The translations under genes and the position numbers were made by a program. 64,000 nt of DNA, taken from assembly GCA_016748015.1 (NCBI GenBank), contig JAAOMT010000786.1, positions 566,034 through 630,033 of the forward strand, written 5' to 3'. Below, one piece after another: positions 50,465-61,074 of the stretch; within the stretch, counting starts at the first letter, position 1; each line of letters begins with the position of its first letter. The stretch is from Geosiphon pyriformis (taxonomy: Eukaryota; Glomeromycota; Glomeromycetes; Archaeosporales; Geosiphonaceae). The notes under the pieces were generated by a model, which searched no databases, was not told the origin of the DNA, and worked only from the letters and a program-made list of their open reading frames with translations.

Positions 50465-51741
50465 TTAAACTTTTGTAAAACAATTATAGTATATTAATGC
50501 GGTAGTGATAAATGATAGAACGATAAACTTGACTTGCTGGGAATTCAAACATGTACATATTGGGGGGCAATTAGTATTGATTTCAAAACCGTTCTTCCAC
50601 AAATCTTCGCGTAAAGGCATTGACGCACATTTTTCAATCGTATCCAGTGATGCTTGAATAATTTGCTCATGGAGTTCAGATTTAGATTGACGCGCGTCTA
50701 AAACCTATATATAAATAAATAAATGAAATTGTCATTTATGAAACAAGTAAATCTGTTATTAACGAAATCCCATATAGAAAATTTTACCTTCCAAGAAGGA
50801 TCTTGTAGCTTCATGAACATGGTTCTAACTTTTTCCTGAAAAGCTTGTTTTTCGTATCTTTCCTCCCCAAATCCACTTCGTTTCATGGCCTCCTCAGAAC
50901 TTAAATCCATGAAGAAAACAAGATCTGGCTGAATGAGGCCAACATCAGGTGATTTGCACCAATCGATATCGATCCCCTAGAGAAAGGTTTAAAATGAAAG
51001 AAATTTCTGAAAATTGGAATATCCAAATATATATCATTATTAATATATAAGGATGTCTATTAATTTTGAATATAATTACCTTCGCAGCAGAATATGCTAC
51101 ACCTGAATACGCATAGCGATCCATTATGACAGTCGTTCCACTCAAAAGTATATTTTTGATGGACGTCCTGTAAGGCAAGTCATTTGGTCATCAAAGAATG
51201 AATATTTTTTTGGCCATTTTAAAAAGAAATGAAGAAATATATTTTCATAATTACAGAACGTTTATAAATAATCATATATTAAATACTTACATACACTCCC
51301 AACGATTAGCTGAAAAAAGTAGATGTATGGAACGATCATCCAAATCTTTGCATTTGAGATAGTCGTTGATTATTAGTCCAATTGGAGTTGTACGGTCTTT
51401 CAACAATCATAAAAAAATTAAGAAACATGAAATATTTCCTCATGACTGTGTTTGAAACAAAACATAAAAAGAAAACAAGTTTAAATAAAACGTGTTGTCG
51501 GCACCGTACCAGGGAACTTCCATAGTCGCACAGGCTCAATGGCATTATTATTTTCCAATTTATTATCACCAAGACCAATACGTGAATACTTTTGCTTTAT
51601 GTACTCAACAAGTTTGGCAGCCTGTGTCGATTTTCCAGCTCTATCACAACCTTCAAAAATTATGAGCGCCCCACGTCCTATTTGCTTTGTGGCCGTCGCT
51701 GCGACAGCAAGGTTTGAGGATGGTTTGCTGAGAAGAGCCAT
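50465..51741 (-). CDS. CDC8: Thymidylate kinase (dTMP kinase)
   Basis: Five minus-strand exons, 51741-51510, 51396-51291, 51167-51080, 50976-50788 and 50704-50465, all GT-AG and in phase, give 284 residues. The enzyme phosphorylates dTMP to dTDP for DNA synthesis. Visible motifs: P-loop [11 protein letters not shown] (residues 29-39), 'WKFPDRTTPIG', 'LLFSANRWE', the DRY motif in '[16 protein letters not shown]', '[10 protein letters not shown]', and the LID '[10 protein letters not shown]'. Known enzymes are about 210-220 residues and often end near 'LWK'. Here the last exon runs on for about 40 residues, Cys-rich and then hydrophobic, to the TAA at 50465-50467, so either the protein has a tail or the final exon is spliced differently. 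The gene is head to head with the REV1-like gene. Confidence 0.9.
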
Positions 51742-51903
51742 TGGGGGTGGAAATGATTAACAACTCGCGATTGACGCGTCAAAATTCAGCTTGTAACTCC
51801 ATTGGCTAGATGATTTACAATAATATTTGATCACCTCTGGGAAAAAACTTTAGCTTTTTCTGTAATTCTTTCATATCTTTTAATATTTATAGACAAATTT
51901 GTA
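51742..51903. promoter_or_regulatory. Bidirectional promoter of thymidylate kinase and REV1-like genes
   Basis: Only 162 bp separate the two divergent start codons (51741 on minus, 51904 on plus). The palindrome GACGCGTC at 51773-51780 contains ACGCGT, the MluI cell-cycle box bound by MBF in yeasts. TCGCGA at 51765-51770 is E2F-like. In budding yeast MCB elements drive CDC8 at G1/S, so the site fits the neighbouring kinase gene. Confidence 0.6.
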
Positions 51904-53093
51904 ATGGAAATTCCAAGAAACAAAAATTCCTCCAAAGATCAACAAACATCAAAAAGCTCAAATAAACAGCAAAAAAACCGGTCCAATTTATTTTCAACCA
52001 GCAACACAAGTATTCCTAATATACAAAGTAAAAAAAGAAAGGTTACGACAACTTTTAATGGTGTCCTGCTAGAGATAGCAAAACCTTCTCTCAAACCAAA
52101 AGATCCAGGAGTATCAGCCCCCCAAAAACTCCCACCAAATGCAACAACGAATAGTTTCCAATTATCAGTGCCCAACATTAGTTCGCAAACTGAAATCAAA
52201 GATGACTTGCCTCCAGGACCAGTTGAGAATGAGTTGCTACCTTTTATTCCTACAGAACAAAAATTAACAGATAATTCAGTGTTACCATCACGAACGCCAA
52301 CAAGCTTTAAATCATACCTTCAGTCACGATATCGAAAATTGAAAGACCAAAAACCCAGAGAGGCACGAATCTTTTCATAATATAAAAAATTGATATTTTT
52401 TTGTCGAAATATGTTTATATAAGTGTGTGTTAATGTTTGTATTGATCTTTGGGGTACTGGTCTAACACCTCAGTTATCAAAACTATTCAATGGAATAGTT
52501 GTCTACATCAATGGTAAATAACGAACAAAAAATCCATTGGGATTTCCTTCCATTCTAATGCTACATCCTATTAAGGGATTCCTTTAATTTACAAACAATC
52601 TTAGGCTTCACTGGGAAAATTAATGATCTTGAGGTGAAGAGATTGATAAAGGCACACGGTGGTGAAGTCAGGTACCAAAATCTTATAACCCTGTCTTTCA
52701 GTAATTTTTATTTTTAGTCTTCTTATACCATCACCGAATAACCCTAGCATGCTTGCATAATTCGGCTTCAACCAAGTTACACATTTAGCACAATTAAATG
52801 CACACATGTGGTTACCGCTATGCCCCTAAATGGTTCAAAAAATCATCAATACCTTACAGCAAAGACATCACGTATAAAGATTGTTACACCTGAATGGGTG
52901 TCTCAAAGCGTAGAAGCTGGAAAGCGCTTGAATGAGGCTCGGTTTCGAGTTGTTCAGGATGAGGTTAGGCAATGATTATGTTGATAATTAAACATTTCTA
53001 TAATGAGCTTACAAGCTTTTGTTTCAATAGACCCAAAAAAGTGTAGTAGAATTTATGTTCAATAAGTCACAAAGTGCGGCTAGGAATATTTGA
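51904..53093 (+). CDS. REV1: REV1-like protein, N-terminus and BRCT domain only
   Basis: Exons 51904-52362, 52474-52513, 52605-52671, 52789-52963 and 53031-53093 join in phase to 267 residues. REV1 is a Y-family polymerase that scaffolds translesion synthesis. The start contains a basic, disordered segment and 'SFKSYLQSRYRKLKDQ', which resembles the motif before the REV1 BRCT domain. The BRCT reads 'LFNGIVVYINGFTGKINDLE', 'RLIKAHGGEV', 'THVVTAMPLNGS' and 'IKIVTPEWVSQSVEAGKRL'. The first intron (52363-52473) has no GT donor in a usable place; a GC donor (GAGAG|GCACGA) gives the correct phase. The frame ends about 20 residues after BRCT and no polymerase domain follows in the window. Either the 3' part was lost next to the LINE at 53520, or the gene model misses distant exons. 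Confidence 0.7.
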
Positions 53094-53519
53094 ATTTTAA
53101 GGAAGCAATGTGCTAAATAGCCATCATATAGGGTGCAATTAATTGCATTTATATAATTTGGAGTTATTAGAAAATTAAAAATCAATGGTTATTAAATATC
53201 AATATTACTATATTTTATTTTGATATATATTTTTTGACAAAGTTTTTGATTTGAATTTTATTTATATCAAACATACAATTTAATCAATCATAGTTATGTT
53301 AAGAAATAAACATTATTATCAATTAAATTAAAGATTTTTTAGTTTTGTATTATTAAATTAAACTTCATTATTTTTACTATTAATATTTAATAATAATATA
53401 ATTTTAATTTTTTTACAAACATTACAATATTATATAAATTATATATATACATATATTAAACTTAAAAACCAATTTTTTTAATTTAAAATATGTTATAAAA
53501 TAATTTTGTTTTTTTATTG
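53094..53519. other. AT-rich spacer between the REV1-like gene and LINE C
   Basis: A/T-dominated sequence without recognisable genes. It is the flank into which the LINE C 3' end was inserted. Confidence 0.55.
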
Positions 53520-53647
53520 TTTTTTTTTATTGTTTAATGAGTGAAATCCAAACATTACTTAGTACAATACATCATAAGAGATCTAAACTAGGCATGAATC
53601 ATGCATTTTCTATACGTGACCAGCCACTCAGGCCAATCAAAACTACA

Positions 53648-56600
53648 CTAAGCATCTATAATAACCAACACAGAATCCCCAATACCTGAAAAAAATAAAC
53701 AAGGTACATGAAAGCCAAAGCTAATGCCAAAAGCCTCTGCAATACCCAACATCTTTATTACTTCCACAAAAAATAATGAAGAAAGACCACACACTAGGCC
53801 AGAAACAAAGCCATCTTTAGGAATCAGGCCACGCTTTTCCATTAAAGCATGGTGACTCACACGAACCAGCCAAACCTCATTCCTAAAAGCAAGACAAAAA
53901 TTTCGCACAAATTCCACCACTCTTTGACAACCAATCTTCGAGTCCCTGAAAACTGAAACTGCTTTCTGAAAACAAAGTTTGAACATAAAGCCCTTACAAA
54001 ATGCCAAACACAACAAAGTATCAAAAATGCAAGAGAGCATAAGCTGTATAAGTTGTGATGATAACTGGGGTAAACTGGAGAGTGCTTCTCAGATAGCCGC
54101 ATACATGTCCAACAGCTGAGCATGGATAGCAGTATCAAAACCACAAGAGAAAACATGATCGGAAACTTTGACTTCACCACAATACAAGCATAAAACACTG
54201 GGATAAGATCTACTATAAAGGCACTTGCAGACAGCAACAGGCAGTTGATGATGTAAAGCCTTCATGAAGTAAGTACAAACACCGGCAGAACATTTATCAG
54301 TGGAACCAGCAGCCATATGCATATCAGGATGCCACACGAGAGAAGACCTACACCAGTCCACATCATCATGCAAACTGGTGACCAAGACCCTAGAACCCAA
54401 ACCAATCTCCCATTGAATACGATGAACACAATGGAAAATATCATGAACAAAATGTCTAGAATTCCCAGAAACAGCCACACCACCTGCCAAAATATAGCAT
54501 GCATTCACATGCAAAGAAAGAGAATGTTCAGACATAGCAGCAGCTGTAGCAAGAGCATCTGCATGCTTATTACCCACAACACCAGAATGTCCTTTGACTT
54601 TAAATCAACAGATGTTCAGATTTTTATTATGAATCAAATTGTAAATGTGACAGTATTCTAACCAGCATCAATTTTGAAAGTCCAGAACCACCAGACCCAG
54701 CTTAGATTTGCATGCATTCAAAGCTGCCTGATTGTCAGAGAACAAATGAACAGAACTAAAGGGGGAAACACACTCAAGAGAAGACACCAAACCAGAGACT
54801 TCAACACCCAAACCCAAATCAACACCATCAAAAAAAATGGCAGCACCAGCCTGCATGCCAACAGTACCCAAACCAGCCAAAGAATCATCAGTATAAACCA
54901 AAATACTATCAGTATTAACACCAAGTAGACAATCGCAAATTGTAGCAAAATCAATCAAATCTAGAACATTTCAAGGGACAACCCCACCAACAGCAGAAGA
55001 CGTGACAGAAATGAGAGCCACTATGTTGATAAAAGAAACTGAAAGATCAAACCAGACAGGAACTGGCCCACATGAGTCCAACCACTTCCAACATTTAAAG
55101 GTTGTCCAAGTAAAAGCAGTCCCACTGCGGTTTTGAAGTTGGTCCACAAAAGCAACACCATAACACCGAAGAGACAAAAGACATCTGACAAATCTAGACT
55201 TACTAAGAACAGATATCATAGAGGTCCCTTTTTGAAAACAAAAAGCATTGGCTCCAATGCCACTCAGAGAAAGATTATAATTATGAAATATATAAACCAA
55301 GCCTGCCAAAAAATTATCAGAAGCACTAACACTAATACGAGTAGGAAAATCCAAAGGATGGATCAAATGCCAACACAAAACTTACAAGTCATAAGATCTG
55401 TAAGCAAACAAATGACCCAAAATACCAACTGAATTTGCAAAACAAACAACAGACACCACTTTGTGTTCAGTCTGGATTTGTTCAAAAGTTTTCAAGCCAT
55501 ACAATGAGAGGTGATGTAATGCATTATTGGAAAAATCCAAAGGCAGACCAGATTTTGATTTCAAACTCTTGCGAATTATAGTATCCCATTTGTTGTACAT
55601 ACTAGGAGAAACAAAGCTGAACTGAGTTCTGTAATTCACAATAGGGTGAAGGACTGAAGACACCAAATACAAAAATTGTTTATTAGAGATGGCCTTTTTT
55701 AACACAAGATTAGCAAAAAACTTGATGTCCAAGTAAGCTTTAGCAAGACTGAGTTTAGAAAAGCCTTCAGTGAACAAAAAGATACCCAAATACCAATAAG
55801 ATTCCCTCTTTTTGGCCACAGATATAGGCATCTCACTTATTAAAAGAGAGAGATTTGCAATCCAGCAGTTGATAGGAATGGTCACGGTCTTATTATTGTT
55901 AATTGAAATGTTATTAATCTTAAAAAATTCACTAGTAACATCTAAAATGTGTTGTGTCACCACTTAACTACTACCAACCCAGATTGTATCATCCACAAAA
56001 GCGCCAGCAGCAAGAAATGAAGTTAACCCAGCTTGAGATTCCACACAACCAGTCCTAGAAATGAAATGAGAATTCAACCTATACCCACATACACTCTCCT
56101 GTCTCTTAACCTCACACAGAAGAGGATCATAAAATATCTGCCAAAGAAGAGATGAGAAAACCTCTCCTTGGTCCAAGCCATCATGCACATGATAACCACT
56201 TGTTAGTCCAAAATTGGTCATAATCCGGTTGGTATGACTACCATAAACACCCCCAAAAAATTGGATAAACTTGCTACACATTTTGATCCTAACCAGACTA
56301 TTTCTGAGATGTTTCCAACCAACAGAATCATAAGTCTTTTGCATGTCCTACAAAACCAGCCAGAGCTCCCAGTTCTTTTCTATAGCATTCTTGATCACTG
56401 AACCAACCACAAAAATGGGGAACTGAGTCGTAGTACCCTTTAAAACTAAAAAATTGTCATCATAAAGAACGTCGTACTTGCTGCACACCAATGAGATCCT
56501 GTCAGAAAGAATTTTGGAGAGAATCTTGCAAGCTGTCTTAATCAAAGCTATAAGATGAGTATTAGTGAGCATGTCTTTTCATTCATAAGACTTAGGAATC

Positions 56601-58177
56601 ATCGAAACCCAAGCCTCCCTCCAAACACCAGGAATTGATTCATCAGAAAGACAAGAATTGATGAGCACCAAAAGCATATTAAGAGCTAAACCATCACAAT
56701 GCTTCCAGAGTTTGTTGGAAATGTCCAAAAGACCAGCAGCTTTTCCATCAGACAGATTGGAGATCACACCAAATAATTCAACAAAACTAACACAGTCTAT
56801 AACATTGGAAAAGGCACCATCAAAAACATGTTCTAGAGGCTAATACTGACAAGACCAATCCTTAGGCACATCATGAACCATACCTTGCTTCTGTGTCTAA
56901 TCCTCCATTATCTTATCTACTTTATCTTTAACATGATCAGGCTCCAAGATCAGCTTTTCACCCACCACCAAATGATCTAAAATGACTTTGCAAAAGGGCC
57001 ACTCTAAGACACTCCTGATAGTGTAACCTTTGTTTGACTCAAAGCTCTCCATCCTTCTATTAATAGCAGACTTGATATAAGAATTCTCAGCACATTTCAA
57101 CTCTAACAACTTAGAAGCATGATAAAATTTCCTGATCTTTGAAAGAACAGATTGTATATCATTCAAAGGAGAGCCTAAGAGAAAAAGAGATTTCACCAAC
57201 AAAGCATTAACAGAATTAAGCAGAATCCAAGTTTCCAGCAGTGAAGTGAATACATCATGATCAATCAACCGGGAAGCTTTAACCAATTTAGACACCAGCA
57301 GCTCTAATCTATAAAACCTGGATGAGGTTTTGGTAAAAACTCCATCATATTCCTTGAACCATTTTTTTTTGAAAACCACATTTGCCAAAAAACACAATGT
57401 CTTATGAACAGCATCCCACATAGCATCCAGATCCGAATGCATTTTGGCATTCAAGAAATTATCAAAGAGCATGGCAGCATTAACTGCCATTTCATCCTTA
57501 AACTTTGACCATAAAGCATCATCAGCATCTTTAAAATTGTACTTCCAACAATCCTTATTTGCCTGTTTATGCAATGAGTTTAATTGCACATCCAGCAAAC
57601 TGCTAAGACCCACAGAAACAAAAACAGCCTTATGATCAGTATTGAAAAACTTCTCAACACCAGTCACACCACGATCTAAAATCGCATTAACTAGATTCAA
57701 TGACACAAACACATAGTCAATAGTTTTGGCAACTCCCCAAGAATTATTCCACATAGCTTCTTTTCCATATGAGCTCCCACCCAAAGAGTTAACCAAACCT
57801 AAATCAAAACACCTTTTGAAACTTGCACATTTGTAAGAACCATCTTCATTGAAATCGCCACCCAAGATGATGAAAGAAGACTCATTTACTGCCCTTGCAA
57901 TTAAAGAATTAACATTATCTGTCTGAGAGAAACGAACTGCCAGAGAAGCTCCAGCATACAGCTCCAAAACTGAGACAGAAAGATTATTTTTGAAAAAGAG
58001 CCTGAGAGAAAAAAACTGGCCAGAAATATCCAAAACTTTGCATACATGCCGAGCCAAAAAATTGTTTATAATAATCACAATCCCAGAACTCAGGTGACCA
58101 GAATCCAAACCAGAAGTAAAAACCCAAACACCATTAAACTTGTTCATGATCCAAGAACAAAGAATTTGAATTTGCAA
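53648..58177 (-). pseudogene. LINE C ORF2: truncated endonuclease, reverse transcriptase, RNase H
   Basis: A single frame from 58177 to 53648, broken by at least eight stops and no frameshifts that I can find. Endonuclease: 'GGDFNEDGS' (about 57850), 'KTIDYVFVS' and the intact 'NTDHKAV' (about 57635); the first 40-50 residues are missing. Reverse transcriptase: 'GAFVDDTIWVGSS' (about 55970-56015). RNase H: 'LVYTDDSLAGLG' (about 54890, where copy A has YTDGS), with a shortened 'VSGLVSSLECVSP' lacking the 'LAELQ' segment. C-terminal zinc finger: 'CLYCGEVKVSDHVFSC' (about 54140-54190). Two stops (56840-56842 and 56579-56581) fall at the same positions as stops in copy A. Confidence 0.85.
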
Positions 58178-58199
58178 CCATAGACAAAACTAAAGCAAG

Positions 58200-59840
58200 A
58201 GGTTGAGAGACAGACATAGCAGGGGTTTTATTTGAAACAGACACCAAAAACACCAACTTGGCACCATTTAGGCATTTTAGTATACATAATACTTGGTCCA
58301 ACAGGAGTTTCAAAGATTATTCTAAAGACAACAAGCATTCATTCAAAGCAGAGTTAAGTGTGAAAGTAGAAGGAGGCAGACCACCAGAACCTGGACCACC
58401 AAAGGAAAAGAAACTTGAATCAGAACCAACAAAAAAACTAGAAGACGTAAATGCAAAAGAAATAACTTAAGCCTATAATTTACTGCCAAAGGCAGTTGGG
58501 CGAAAGATGGGAACACTTTTTTTTGCATACAACTTGGCAAGTTGGAGGCAATTCTCATCCAAAATGACCCGCTTTATAAATGATTTTGGAGGCTTGGGAG
58601 TGGAAGCAATCTCAGCATCACACTCCAAAACTAAATGACCAAGTTTCCCACACTTATCACACCAAACAAGACCCAATCTAACCCAAGAAAGCTTCACTCC
58701 ACCAAGAATTGGAACTGTGCAAAAAGCTGACTCCAACATTTCGTTAGACTCAAAGCCGACCACAGCACAGCGAGTCCTATTGCCACTTTCTAATGACTAA
58801 TTAATAACACACATCTTCTCACCAGCCCCTTCCAAAAGATTTCCAAGATCATGTGCAGTTGTACCCACAGGCAAAGTAAACAAAAGCGCTCTGAACTGAT
58901 CTCTTGATGTCCATGTCTCACAATTCCCCACAGCTTTGGCCACTTGCACTGAATCTTTCCCGATCAAGAATGACCACTTAGCTGCCAACAGATCTACTTG
59001 GCTCAATTTGGCAAACTCTACCACAGCCTTCTGCTACAGCCCAATGAGTTACAATCGGATCGACACTACCTGACCAAACTCAGAAAGAGCAGCAACAATC
59101 ATTCTCTTTGGTGTATCCATGGGAATTTTCTTTATTATTATGGCCCAATCTGAACAAATTCCTTGTTTCTTAAGATTGATGTTTACGGTGATCCCCTCTT
59201 TTTTGGCCAATGATGTGGCCTTTTCCATGCTGATCTCTAAAGTGAAGGTAGATCTGATAATCTCTTCAAATTTTGAGGAGGTAGTGGTCTCCCCAAAACC
59301 ATTAATTTTCGAAAATAATTTTCTGATGACCTGAATTTTAGCTGTAGCCAATTTGTTTTTCACAGCTAAAAAATTAATGTCCAGAGCAAAAAATTTTTTC
59401 ACAGCAACTTCCACTTGAGTTTTGACTATTTTGGGATTTAACTACTTTCTTTCCAAAGAAATACCAAGAGGGGAAGGGAGGAAACCACCATTGTCGTCAT
59501 CTATGTCATAATCCAGAGAACCAAAAGGGGAACCACAAGCCAAATCATTTTTAACTCTCTTTGCTCTAGGAGTTGTAGCAGCTGAACCAAGAAAAGACTT
59601 ATTATTGTTACCGACCAGAATGTCATTAACAATACTACTACTAGAATCACTTTCCATATCAGAGTACATGCTTCTATCAGAATGAAATTTGGCCAAAGAA
59701 ACACCACCTTTAATACCAGAATGCTTGACATTGCAAAGAGAAATCCTTTTTTTTTGTGAAAAAGAGCCACCAGCAGGACCAAAGGAAGCACTCAAGGAGG
59801 CCTTCGAACTTGACAAACTGCCACTAGAGACAGCCTCCAT
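58200..59840 (-). pseudogene. LINE C ORF1, interrupted by stops
   Basis: ORF1 probably starts at the ATG at 59840 ('MEAVSSGSLSSSKASLSA'), which is followed by a Ser-rich N-terminus. Segments 59840-59442, 59414-59049, 59024-58797 and 58763-58473 lie in one frame and are separated only by stops. A CCHC knuckle, CDKCGKLGHLVLEC, lies at about 58620-58662. After 58473 the frame continues through further stops to about 58200 ('TLNSALNE', 'PAMSVSQPLALV'). Confidence 0.8.
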
Positions 59841-59960
59841 ATCCACAACAAATGGGTTATGTGTAAAAAAAATAGTGAAATAAAACAGATAGAAAAAACA
59901 AAAAACTTCTTTCAAAATTGTGCTCTTTGGGGAATTTGGGATGTATGAGAGAAAAAAGTT

Positions 59961-60445
59961 TTTATTTTGTTTTATTAAAAAAAAATTATAAATTTAAATT
60001 AAATTAAAAAATTTTAAATAAATATTATTTTAATTAAAACTAAAAATAATATAAAATTATTTTATTTAATTTAACATTATATTATTTTATAATTTTATTA
60101 TTTAATTATTAATTATATAATTTATTTATATATAATAATTATATAATTTACATATTAAAAAATTAAATTAATAATTAGTTTTATTTTATTTTTAAAACTT
60201 ATTAAATTGTTTTTAAATTAGTTTTTTACTAATTTTAATTATGTTAATTAATAAAATTAAATTAACTGTAAATAATAATTATATAATTAATTATATAAAT
60301 TACATTTATTTTAAAGTTTTTATTATATTATAATAATTAATAATTAAATTATACTTATTAATAATAAATATAATAATAATAATAATAATATATATTTTTA
60401 TTATTATTCTATTATTTAATGTAATTATTTTAGTCAATAGTTTTT
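59961..60445. other. AT-rich spacer between LINE copies C and D
   Basis: A/T-only runs and an (AAT)n tract near 60372-60390. No gene is supported. Confidence 0.6.
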
Positions 60446-60995
60446 TTTTTTTTTTAATTGCTTAACGAGTGAGGTCCAAACACTACCTAGTGCTATACAT
60501 CAAAGAAATGATCTAAACTAGATGTGAATCATGCATTTTCTACACACAACCAGCCACTTGGGCTGATCAGAACAACATTACGCAGCTATGTGAATTGAAA
60601 CCAAGTCATTTACACCAGAAAAAAACAAACAAGGTTTGTGAAAGCCAAAACGAACACCAAAAGCATCAATAATGCCAAGCAATTTGACCATCCTGGCTGA
60701 CAACCCTGAGATCAAACCAGAAACCGAGACAGGAACTGAGCCATTAAATAAAATTAGCCCATTTTTTTCCATATAGGCACAATGTTTAACATGAACTGAC
60801 CAGACTTCACTTCTAAAAGCAAAATTAAGAGAGTGTGTAAATTTGACAATCTCCAAACTAGCAACTTTGGAGTTATGAAAGATGGAAACTGCCTTACGAA
60901 ACCAATCATTAAAAAAACCCTTATAAAAAGCCATAAACAAAGACAAGTCAGAAACACAGGATGACAACAGTTGTAATAATAGTTTTTATTATAAA
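60446..60995 (-). mobile_element. LINE copy D, short 5'-truncated
   Basis: The minus strand encodes only the C-terminal end of ORF2 (60967-60578: 'FRKAVSIFHNSKVASLEIVK' and 'GFHKPCLFFSGVNDLVSIHIA'), followed by the shared 3' tail (60455-60577) and a T run on the + strand (60445-60460), its poly(A). About 550 bp survives. The reading frame is intact over this part, so the copy is relatively young. Confidence 0.85.
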
Positions 60996-61074
60996 GCAAA
61001 ACAAATTATATTAATATATAATATTACTTATTTTAAAAATTTAAATTAATTTATAAAAAATTTTTTATTTTTAT

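Larger units (their letters stand above)
53520..59960 (-). mobile_element. LINE copy C, near full length
   Basis: About 6.4 kb on the minus strand with 5' leader, ORF1, ORF2, the shared 3' tail (53530-53645) and an A-rich end (T run at about 53519-53535). It is the only copy in the window with an ORF1 start. Its protein sequence resembles copy A throughout. Like copy A, it is broken mainly by stops in otherwise continuous frames. One deletion relative to copy A, at about 58170, removes the start of ORF2. Confidence 0.9.
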
